Below, one piece after another: positions 15,817-21,207 of a stretch of 21,207 nt of DNA; within the stretch, counting starts at the first letter, position 1; every line of letters starts with the position of its first letter. Source of the stretch: Oxalobacteraceae bacterium UBA5157. Lineage in GTDB: Bacteria; Pseudomonadota; Gammaproteobacteria; Burkholderiales; Burkholderiaceae_D. The notes below the pieces were generated by a model. The model was not told the DNA's origin, made no database searches, and was given only the letters and a program-made list of their open reading frames with translations. A program made the position numbers and the translations under genes. The stretch is from positions 1 through 21,207 of the forward strand of contig DHXL01000358.1 of assembly GCA_002415335.1 (NCBI GenBank), read 5' to 3'.

Positions 15817-17340
15817 TCAGTGTTCGCGCAGCGCGCGCCGGTACTGGATCGCTTCCGCCACGTGCGCCTGTTCGATGGCGGTGGCGCCGGCCAGATCGGC
15901 GATGGTGCGCGCGACTTTCAGCACCCGATGATAGGCGCGCGCCGACCAGTTCAAGCGCGTCATCGCCGTTCGCAATAACTGTTCGCCGGCCGCGTCCGGG
16001 ATGCAGTGCGCATCGATTTCTGCAGTCGATAAGTAATTGTTGCTCTTGCCCTGGCGCCCGAGCTGGGTCGCAAACGCGCGCGTGACACGGCGTGCGACCG
16101 CATGCGATGGTTCGCCGTCGGCTTGCCTGAGCAAGTCGGCGTGCGGCACCGCGCCGACCTGGATTTGCATGTCGATGCGGTCCAGCAGCGGCCCGGAAAT
16201 CTTGCTTTGATAGCGCGCCACGTTGTCGGGCGTGCAGCGGCACTTGTTCGACGGATGGCCGAGGTAGCCGCATGGGCACGGGTTCATTGCCGCAACCAAT
16301 TGGAAGCAAGCCGGGAAGTCCGCCTGGCGCGCCGCGCGTGAGATCGTAATCTGGCCGGATTCCATCGGTTCGCGTAACACTTCAAGGACGCGGCGATCGA
16401 ATTCCGGCAATTCATCGAGGAACAGGACGCCGCGATGCGCGAGTGAGATTTCGCCGGGGCGCGGCGTGCTGCCGCCGCCGACCAAGGCCACGCCGGACGC
16501 GGTATGGTGCGGCGCGCGGTACGGCCTGACCTTCCAGCGCGCGGTGCTGAAGCCGCTGGTGAGCGATTGCACCGCCGCCGACTCCAGCGCCTCCTCGTCG
16601 GTCATCGGCGGCAAGATGCCGGCAAAGCGCGCCGCCAGCATCGATTTTCCGGTGCCGGGCGGGCCCACCATGAGGACGCTGTGGCCGCCGGCGGCGGCGA
16701 CTTCCAGTGCGCGCTTGGCCTGGATCTGGCCCTTGACGTCGGCGAAGTCGGGGTAATCGGGGCGGCCGGCATCTGCCTCTGCAACGTAGCGGCACAGGCG
16801 TGCATCGGGATCGGTGGCGCCAAAATGCGCGCAAACCTGCAACAGCGAGTCGGCCGGAAAAATCGTCGCGTCGCGCACCAGCGCAGCTTCACCGGCATTC
16901 GCGCGCGGCAGGATAAACGCGCGCTGCTTGCCGCAGGCATCACCGGCGCGGTGCATCGCGAACGTCATCGCCAGCGCGCCGCGGATCGGCCGTAATTCGC
17001 CCGACAGCGACAGCTCGCCGGCGAATTCATACTTATCTAGTTGGTCGGCCGGCATTTGGCCCGAGGCCGCCAGTATGCCGAGCGCAATCGGCAGGTCGAA
17101 ACGCCCTGATTCCTTGGGTAGATCGGCCGGTGCCAGATTTACCGTGATGCGCCGCGCAGGGAACTCGAAGCGCGCGTTTTGCAGCGCCGCGCGTACGCGA
17201 TCCTTCGATTCCTTCACCTCGGTATCGGGCAGGCCGACGATGGTAAAAGAGGGCAGTCCGTTGGCCAGATGGACCTCGACCGTGACTTCCGGTGCATGCA
17301 TGCCCGCCAGTGCGCGGCTTCTCAGTACTGCCAGGCTCAT
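15817..17340 (-). CDS. comM: YifB/ComM family Mg-chelatase-like AAA+ ATPase
   Basis: This 507-residue protein is of the YifB/ComM family. ComM is a hexameric helicase that promotes branch migration during natural transformation; the gene is also common in species not known to be competent. It has an N-terminal Lon-like fold (about 1-170), then an AAA+ core with Walker A GPPGTGKS (226-233), Walker B VLFLDE (305-310) and a sensor region, and a C-terminal Mg-chelatase subdomain. A Cys cluster (NPCPCGYLG ... CRC, C354, C356, C366, C368) is typical of the family. The start codon lies 4 bp after the ubiK stop, so the two are co-transcribed. Confidence 0.96.
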   Translation of the reverse strand: MSLAVLRSRALAGMHAPEVTVEVHLANGLPSFTIVGLPDTEVKESKDRVRAALQNARFEFPARRITVNLAPADLPKESGRFDLPIALGILAASGQMPADQLDKYEFAGELSLSGELRPIRGALAMTFAMHRAGDACGKQRAFILPRANAGEAALVRDATIFPADSLLQVCAHFGATDPDARLCRYVAEADAGRPDYPDFADVKGQIQAKRALEVAAAGGHSVLMVGPPGTGKSMLAARFAGILPPMTDEEALESAAVQSLTSGFSTARWKVRPYRAPHHTASGVALVGGGSTPRPGEISLAHRGVLFLDELPEFDRRVLEVLREPMESGQITISRAARQADFPACFQLVAAMNPCPCGYLGHPSNKCRCTPDNVARYQSKISGPLLDRIDMQIQVGAVPHADLLRQADGEPSHAVARRVTRAFATQLGRQGKSNNYLSTAEIDAHCIPDAAGEQLLRTAMTRLNWSARAYHRVLKVARTIADLAGATAIEQAHVAEAIQYRRALREH

Positions 17341-17344
17341 CCGG

Positions 17345-17584
17345 TTACTTTTTCAGTTGCGTTTCGAGTTCGAGCACACGCGCCTCGAGCGTCTCGAGTC
17401 TGGCGCGGGTGGCGGCCAGTACTTGCATCTGCACATCGAACTCCTCGCGCGTCACCAGGTCGAGCTTGGAGAAACCCTGGCTCAGCATCGCCTTCACATT
17501 TTTCTCGATGTCCTTGGCGGGCGAGTTTTCCAGTGCCTGATTGATCTTGGCTTGCATATCGCTAAAGAAATTGCTTTTGTCCAT
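17345..17584 (-). CDS. ubiK: UbiK, ubiquinone biosynthesis accessory factor (BMFP family)
   Basis: This 79-residue protein belongs to the BMFP/YqiC family. UbiK binds UbiJ and the ubiquinone biosynthesis complex and is needed for efficient aerobic ubiquinone production. It has an N-terminal amphipathic helix (NFFSDMQAKINQAL), the segment KNVKAMLSQGFSKLDLVTREEFDVQ, and a C-terminal coiled coil (ATRARLETLEARVLELETQLKK) that drives trimer formation. The ATG at 17584 is chosen because AGAGGA is five to six bases upstream; the in-frame ATG at 17599 is less well placed. It leads the ubiK-yifB-glutaminase unit and is divergent from the porin-glnK-amtB operon. Confidence 0.94.
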   Translation of the reverse strand: MDKSNFFSDMQAKINQALENSPAKDIEKNVKAMLSQGFSKLDLVTREEFDVQMQVLAATRARLETLEARVLELETQLKK

Positions 17585-17610
17585 TGTGATCCTCTTCATG
17601 GTTGGGGCTG

Positions 17611-17627
17611 AGCGCCATCATGGTGCG
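17611..17627. promoter_or_regulatory. NtrC-like binding site
   Basis: AGCGCCATCATGGTGCG matches the enteric NtrC consensus TGCACCA-N3-TGGTGCA at 11 of 14 specified positions, including the full TGGTGC half-site. It lies about 140-155 bp upstream of the predicted sigma-54 transcription start, a usual place for an NtrC enhancer, and 27 bp before the ubiK start on the other strand. Confidence 0.65.
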
Positions 17628-17665
17628 CCCTTAGGTGGTGCGCCCTGATTCGGTGCAGCGCATCG
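17621..17665 (+). repeat. 15-bp-phased tandem NtrC half-sites
   Basis: TGGTGC, TGGTGC and CGGTGC begin at 17621, 17636 and 17651, exactly 15 bp apart. The first two units share TGGTGCGCCCT. Each GGTGC is the core of an NtrC half-site, so the array looks like a duplicated enhancer with one strong and two weaker sites. Confidence 0.6.
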
Positions 17666-17673
17666 CGTGCAGG

Positions 17674-17696
17674 GCGGCAATTATCGTATTTGCCGC
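17674..17696. repeat. 7-bp inverted repeat between enhancer and promoter
   Basis: GCGGCAA (17674-17680) and TTGCCGC (17690-17696) form a perfect inverted repeat around the AT-rich spacer TTATCGTAT. It may be an operator or a bend site between the NtrC-like array and the sigma-54 promoter. On the minus strand it contains GATAAT, a possible ubiK -10. Confidence 0.4.
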
Positions 17697-17703
17697 GAAT
17701 TGA

Positions 17704-17756
17704 TAGCAGGAGTGATGAGGCATCTTAGCCGAAATCGGCTGGCATGGCTCCTGCTA
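17704..17756. repeat. Nested inverted repeats overlapping the sigma-54 promoter
   Basis: An outer perfect repeat pairs TAGCAGGAG (17704-17712) with CTCCTGCTA (17748-17756). An inner dyad AGCCGA-AA-TCGGCT (17727-17740) abuts the -24 element. The right outer arm covers the -12 element. This could be an operator for a second regulator. Confidence 0.45.
17739..17755 (+). promoter_or_regulatory. Sigma-54 (RpoN) promoter
   Basis: CTGGCATGGCTCCTGCT fits the RpoN consensus YTGGCACGrNNNTTGCW, with only C-to-T and T-to-C changes. The invariant GG (17741-17742) and GC (17753-17754) are separated by exactly 10 bp. Transcription is predicted from about 17766, leaving a leader of about 53 nt before the porin gene. 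Confidence 0.75.
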
Positions 17757-17818
17757 ATGTAGTTCGAGACCTGCACACTCAGGCTGTTTTCGTCAAAACC
17801 ATCGAACGAGGAAGTAAC

Positions 17819-18550
17819 ATGAAAAAGACAGTGCTTGCTTTAGCCGTGACCGCCGCCTTTGCCGGCAGCTTTGCCCATGCGGAAGATAAAAAGCCGGATA
17901 ACGACGTTAGTTTCAATGTCGCCATCACCAGTGATTATCGTTACCGCGGCATTTCCCAGACCCGCCTGGAACCTGCGTTGCAAGGCGGTGCCGACTATAC
18001 CCACACTCCTTCCGGTTTCTACGCCGGCACCTGGTTGTCGACCATCAAGTGGACCAAGGATGCGGGTGGCAGCGGCGACGTCGAATGGGATCTGTATGGC
18101 GGCAAGCGCGGTGAAATCGTCAAGGATGTCTCGTATGACGTCGGCGTTCTGAGCTATGTGTATCCATCCAATGGCTTGCCGGTGAGCGCGAATACCACTG
18201 AAATCTACGGTCAAGTCGGTTACGGCCCGGCCTATCTCAAATATTCGCACGCGGTGACCAACCTATTCGGCTTCGCCGATAGCAAGAACAGCGGCTATCT
18301 TGACGTGGGCGCGAATATCGATGTCGCCAGCGGTTTCCAGGTCAATTTGCACGCCGGTCACCAAACCGTCAAGAACAGCTCGTCTTTCAGCTATTCCGAC
18401 TGGAAAATCGGCCTGACAAAGGACTTCGGCGTAGTAACCGGCGCGTTGTCGGTGATCGGCACGAACACCGACAGCTATGTCGGGCCAGCGCCGGATTTGA
18501 AGAATCTCGGAAAAACAGCACTGGTAGTCTCCGTCAGCAAAACTTTCTAA
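17819..18550 (+). CDS. TorF family putative porin
   Basis: This 243-residue outer-membrane protein has a clear Sec signal peptide (MKKTVLALAVTAAFAGSFAHA, cleaved before EDKK). The mature part is rich in alternating beta-strand segments and begins with VSFNVAITSDYRYRGISQTRLEPALQGG, the signature of the TorF/Gcw_chp family. It ends in Phe (VVSVSKTF), as expected for a beta-barrel inserted by the Bam complex. The substrate is unknown. The ATG at 17819 is chosen for the signal peptide and for GAGGAA upstream; the frame is open further upstream, through the sigma-54 promoter, which excludes an earlier start. It is the first gene before glnK (10 bp downstream) and amtB, so it is probably induced in nitrogen limitation. 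Confidence 0.92.
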   Translation: MKKTVLALAVTAAFAGSFAHAEDKKPDNDVSFNVAITSDYRYRGISQTRLEPALQGGADYTHTPSGFYAGTWLSTIKWTKDAGGSGDVEWDLYGGKRGEIVKDVSYDVGVLSYVYPSNGLPVSANTTEIYGQVGYGPAYLKYSHAVTNLFGFADSKNSGYLDVGANIDVASGFQVNLHAGHQTVKNSSSFSYSDWKIGLTKDFGVVTGALSVIGTNTDSYVGPAPDLKNLGKTALVVSVSKTF

Positions 18551-18560
18551 CGAGGTCATC

Positions 18561-18899
18561 ATGAAACTGATTACTGCGATCATCAAGCCGTTCAAGCTGG
18601 ATGAAGTCCGCGAAGCCCTGTCTGCGATCGGCGTGCAAGGTATCACCGTGACCGAGGTCAAGGGTTTCGGACGCCAAAAGGGCCACACCGAGCTGTACCG
18701 TGGCGCAGAATACGTCGTCGATTTCTTGCCCAAAACTAAAATCGAAGCGGCAGTCGACGATGCCATCGTCGATCAGGCGATCGAAGCGATCGAGACAGCG
18801 GCGCGTACCGGCAAGATCGGCGACGGCAAGATTTTCGTTTATGACTTGCAACAAGTCGTGCGTATCCGTACCGGCGAGACCGGCAAAGAAGCACTTTAA
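18561..18899 (+). CDS. glnK: PII nitrogen regulatory protein GlnK
   Basis: This 112-residue PII protein is of standard length. It begins MKLITAIIKPFKLDEVREAL, has the T-loop with the uridylylation tyrosine Y51 (TELYRGAEY), and the C-terminal signature TGKIGDGKIFVYDL. PII trimers bind ATP/ADP and 2-oxoglutarate; GlnK in the unmodified state plugs the AmtB channel. The name glnK rather than glnB rests on its place 10 bp before amtB. GAGG precedes the ATG. It is expressed with the upstream porin-like gene from the predicted sigma-54 promoter. Confidence 0.97.
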   Translation: MKLITAIIKPFKLDEVREALSAIGVQGITVTEVKGFGRQKGHTELYRGAEYVVDFLPKTKIEAAVDDAIVDQAIEAIETAARTGKIGDGKIFVYDLQQVVRIRTGETGKEAL

Positions 18900-18909
18900 A
18901 GGGGATAAC

Positions 18910-20451
18910 ATGAAAAAACAATTTGTAGGCTACCTGGCTGCCTGTACGCTGCTGTTGGCAGCCGGATTCTCGCAGTCGGCGCAGGCAGCGGACGCACCGT
19001 CCGCCAAAGCCGATGCAGTCGCCGTTACCGCCGCATCGGCGGGGTCGGCACTCGCGGTGGCGCCAGTTGCCGCAGCAGCCCCCGCGGTTACGGCAGCAGC
19101 ACCGGTCGCTGCTCCGGCATTGACGCCGAATAAGGGCGACACCGCCTGGATGATGGTGGCAACGGCGTTAGTGATCCTGATGACGATTCCCGGCCTCGCC
19201 CTGTTTTACGGCGGTCTGGTGCGCTCCAAGAACATGCTGTCGATACTGATGCAGGTCTTCATGATCTTCGCCACGATCATCGTGCTGTGGTGCATTTACG
19301 GCTACTCGCTCGCGTTCACGGAAGGCAATGCTTTTATCGGGAGTTTCAGTCGCCTGTTCCTGAACGGCATCTGGGACCCGGCCAGCGCGACGTTCGCAAC
19401 CGCCGCCACTTTCACCAAGGGGGTGGTGATTCCCGAGTTCGTCTATGTGGTATTCCAGGCCACGTTTGCCGCGATCACCTGCGGCTTGATCATCGGCGCC
19501 TTTGCGGAGCGTGCGAAGTTTTCTGCGGTGCTCTTGTTCGTCGTGCTGTGGTTCACTTTTTCGTACCTCCCGATCGCGCACATGGTTTGGTTCTGGCCCG
19601 GTCCGGAAGGCATCAAGGATGCCGCTTCGCTGGCGTCTGAAACCGCGAAGGGCGGCTGGTTGTGGCAAAAAGGCGCGCTCGACTTTGCCGGCGGCACCGT
19701 GGTGCATATCAATGCCGCGGTCGCCGGACTGGTCGGCGCATATGTCATAGGCAAGCGTATCGGATACGGCAAGGAATCGATGGCGCCGCATTCGCTGACG
19801 ATGACCATGATCGGCGCGTCGCTGCTATGGGTCGGCTGGTTCGGTTTCAATGCCGGTTCGGCGCTGGAAGCCGGCGACGTCGCGGCGCTGGCCTTCCTCA
19901 ACACGCTGCTGGCAACCGCTGCAGCAACTTTATCGTGGGTGTTCGGCGAGTGGATGGCGAAAGGCAAGCCTTCGATGCTCGGTGGCGCGTCCGGTGCGGT
20001 GGCCGGCCTGGTGGCGATTACGCCGGCTTGCGGCTTCGTCGGTCCGATGGGCGCGCTGGCGATCGGCCTGCTGGCGGGCATCGTCTGCCTGTGGGGTGTC
20101 AATGGGTTGAAGCGACTGCTGGGCGCGGACGATTCGCTCGACGTGTTCGGCGTGCATGGCGTCGGTGGCGTGCTGGGCGCGTTGCTGACTGGCGTATTCG
20201 CTTCGCCGGCACTCGGCGGTCAGGGCATTTTCGACTACGTGACCAACAAGATGTCGGCTGATCCGTACTCGATCACCGGCCAGGTCTGGATCCAGCTGCA
20301 GGGCGTGCTGACCACGATCGTCTGGTCCGCCGTGGTATCGCTGATCGCGTACAAGCTGGTCGATCTGCTGATCGGCATGCGCGTCCCGGAAGAAGAAGAG
20401 CGCGAAGGTCTCGACATCTCGAGCCATGGCGAGACGGCTTACCACACTTGA
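18910..20451 (+). CDS. amtB: Ammonium transporter AmtB
   Basis: This 513-residue inner-membrane channel conducts ammonium. It has a signal peptide (1-26, ending QSAQA), then an unusual Ala/Val/Pro-rich segment to about residue 72, then the eleven-helix Amt core beginning NKGDTAWMMV. The twin pore histidines are H266 (GGTVVHINAA) and H416 (DVFGVHGVGG). The Amt signatures FYGGLVRSKN and FGFNAGSAL are present. The C-terminal tail is acidic (RVPEEEEREGLDISSHGETAYHT) and contains the region bound by GlnK. The ATG at 18910 is supported by AAGGGGAT upstream and by the signal peptide. A strong terminator follows about 100 bp downstream. Confidence 0.98.
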   Translation: MKKQFVGYLAACTLLLAAGFSQSAQAADAPSAKADAVAVTAASAGSALAVAPVAAAAPAVTAAAPVAAPALTPNKGDTAWMMVATALVILMTIPGLALFYGGLVRSKNMLSILMQVFMIFATIIVLWCIYGYSLAFTEGNAFIGSFSRLFLNGIWDPASATFATAATFTKGVVIPEFVYVVFQATFAAITCGLIIGAFAERAKFSAVLLFVVLWFTFSYLPIAHMVWFWPGPEGIKDAASLASETAKGGWLWQKGALDFAGGTVVHINAAVAGLVGAYVIGKRIGYGKESMAPHSLTMTMIGASLLWVGWFGFNAGSALEAGDVAALAFLNTLLATAAATLSWVFGEWMAKGKPSMLGGASGAVAGLVAITPACGFVGPMGALAIGLLAGIVCLWGVNGLKRLLGADDSLDVFGVHGVGGVLGALLTGVFASPALGGQGIFDYVTNKMSADPYSITGQVWIQLQGVLTTIVWSAVVSLIAYKLVDLLIGMRVPEEEEREGLDISSHGETAYHT

Positions 20452-20471
20452 TTCGATTGATACGGTGGGGA

Positions 20472-20519
20472 CGGGACAGAGTGCGCGGCGCCCAGGCGAC
20501 GCTAAGCTCTGTCCCGCAA
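20472..20519 (+). repeat. Inverted repeat element, copy 1
   Basis: A perfect 10-bp inverted repeat, CGGGACAGAG (20472-20481) and CTCTGTCCCG (20507-20516), encloses a GC-rich loop with GCGCGGCGC. Sequence blocks GACAG, GCGCGGCGC and CTGTCCCGCAA recur in the same order at 20732-20770. It resembles a REP-type intergenic palindrome. Confidence 0.6.
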
Positions 20520-20549
20520 GACACGTGACCCGCCCGCGGTCTCATAAAG

Positions 20550-20574
20550 CGCCTCCGCGAGAGGCGTTTTTTTT
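20550..20574 (+). terminator. Intrinsic terminator of the porin-glnK-amtB operon
   Basis: CGCCTC (20550-20555), loop CGCGA, GAGGCG (20561-20566), followed by eight T residues. An A-tract precedes the stem. This is a textbook rho-independent terminator about 100 bp after amtB. Confidence 0.9.
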
Positions 20575-20675
20575 CGTCCGGGGCTTTAAAATCACAGACT
20601 TGGCATCACATAAATGACCGTATGCAGGCCGGAGTGCGTTTGCGTGCAGGGCTGCCGCAATGTCGGGATTCCCGT

Positions 20676-20681
20676 TAGAAT
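20676..20681 (+). promoter_or_regulatory. Candidate -10 box for gshA
   Basis: TAGAAT matches TATAAT at five of six positions and lies between the upstream terminator and gshA. No good -35 is seen at the right distance. Use of it would give a leader of about 107 nt containing repeat copy 2. Confidence 0.35.
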
Positions 20682-20731
20682 CGGTTGTGTTGTCGAAGTG
20701 TTCGGTCCAGAGCCATCCAGCGGAGGCCCGA

Positions 20732-20770
20732 GACAGCGCGGCGCACGGCGGTCGGAACGCTGTCCCGCAA
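20732..20770 (+). repeat. Inverted repeat element, copy 2, in gshA leader
   Basis: GACAGCG (20732-20738) and CGCTGTC (20758-20764) form a 7-bp inverted repeat. Blocks GCGCGGCGC and CTGTCCCGCAA are shared with copy 1, in the same order and orientation. The hairpin would end about 30 nt before the gshA start codon. Confidence 0.55.
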
Positions 20771-20794
20771 CTTGTGATTTTGAAAAGGTTTTAT

Positions 20795-21207
20795 ATGGTT
20801 CCGCACCTGGTCACCGCCCTCAGCGGTCCGCTCCTCGAACTCGAAAAGAAGATTCTCACGGCCACCCCGGCAATCGAGCGCTGGTTTCGGCTCGAGTGGC
20901 AGGAACACCCCCCGCCGTTCTATTGTTCGGTCGATTTGCGCAACGCCGGCTTCAAGCTGGCGCCGGTCGACACCAACCTGTTCCCGGGTGGCTTCAATAA
21001 TCTGTCTCCGGAAATGCTGCCGCTGGCGGTACAAGCGGCAATGGCCGCGATCGAAAAATATTGTCCGGATGCCAAAAATCTGCTGCTGATACCGGAGCGC
21101 CACACACGCAACACCTTTTACCTGCAAAATGTCGCGCGCCTGATGCAGATCTTTCGTCAGACGGGCTTGAATGTGCGGCTCGGCTCGCTATCGAACGACG
21201 TCAACGA
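20795..21207 (+). CDS. gshA: Glutamate-cysteine ligase, proteobacterial GshA type, 5' part
   Basis: GshA joins glutamate and cysteine in the first step of glutathione synthesis. The window contains the first 137 residues; the frame is open to the end. The start MVPHLVTALSGPLLELEKKI and the segment DLRNAGFKLAPVDTNLFPGGFNNL match the proteobacterial GshA family found in Burkholderiales, which differs from E. coli GshA. The ATG at 20795 has AAAAGG eight bases upstream. The amtB-gshA neighbourhood (usually followed by gshB) is common in this order. It is separated from amtB by a terminator, so it is transcribed on its own. Confidence 0.93.
   Translation, partial: MVPHLVTALSGPLLELEKKILTATPAIERWFRLEWQEHPPPFYCSVDLRNAGFKLAPVDTNLFPGGFNNLSPEMLPLAVQAAMAAIEKYCPDAKNLLLIPERHTRNTFYLQNVARLMQIFRQTGLNVRLGSLSNDVN

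Larger units (their letters stand above)
20452..20794. other. 343-bp region between amtB and gshA
   Basis: It contains, in order, an inverted repeat element, the amtB terminator, a candidate gshA -10 box and a second copy of the inverted repeat element in the gshA leader. No protein-coding frame is convincing. Confidence 0.6.

Noticed and set aside
20682..20794. Riboswitch in the gshA leader
   Set aside because: The leader has a hairpin but none of the conserved core motifs of a known riboswitch class that I could recognise; it is better described as a repeat copy.

Overview
The window looks like ordinary chromosomal DNA of a betaproteobacterium in the Burkholderiales, most like the Oxalobacteraceae (Herminiimonas, Collimonas, Janthinobacterium relatives). 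The basis is the GC-rich coding style, the DUF3567, DUF1840 and DUF4390 families, the rsmB-DUF4390-NtrY/NtrX-like order, the glnK-amtB-gshA order, and a proteobacterial-type GshA. The genus cannot be fixed from this sequence. No tRNA, rRNA, insertion sequence, phage gene or CRISPR array was found.

Layout. (1) 1-4152, plus strand: the 3' part of metH, then a D-2-hydroxyacid dehydrogenase. (2) 4170-6864, minus strand: DUF3567, a YafJ-type glutamine amidotransferase and an EAL-HDOD protein. (3) 7099-12549, minus strand: a tightly packed operon of rsmB, a DUF4390 exported protein, an NtrY-like histidine kinase, an NtrX-like regulator without an AAA+ domain, and a short CobW-like protein. Its junctions are TGATG, a 2-nt gap with a GTG start, and ATGA. 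(4) 12898-17584, minus strand: ubiK, yifB/comM, glutaminase, a small lipoprotein, DUF1840 and an alpha/beta hydrolase. (5) 17819-20451, plus strand: a TorF-type outer-membrane protein, glnK and amtB, ending at a strong intrinsic terminator. (6) 20795 to the end: the start of gshA.

The best regulatory find is the 17585-17818 intergenic region. It holds a sigma-54 promoter with exact GG-N10-GC spacing at 17739-17755. An NtrC-like dyad lies at 17611-17627 and continues as a 15-bp-phased run of half-sites to 17657. This predicts nitrogen-limitation control of the porin-like gene together with glnK and amtB. It places an outer-membrane protein in the same unit as the inner-membrane ammonium channel and its PII regulator. 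The NtrC-like sites also lie just upstream of ubiK-yifB-glutaminase, so they could affect both directions.

Other points of interest are two related inverted-repeat elements flanking the amtB terminator and lying in the gshA leader, a CobW-like protein that keeps the CxCC motif but lacks a P-loop, an EAL domain with most metal ligands but an altered loop 6, and a short ORF overlapping the rsmB start. I see no convincing wholly new multi-gene system.
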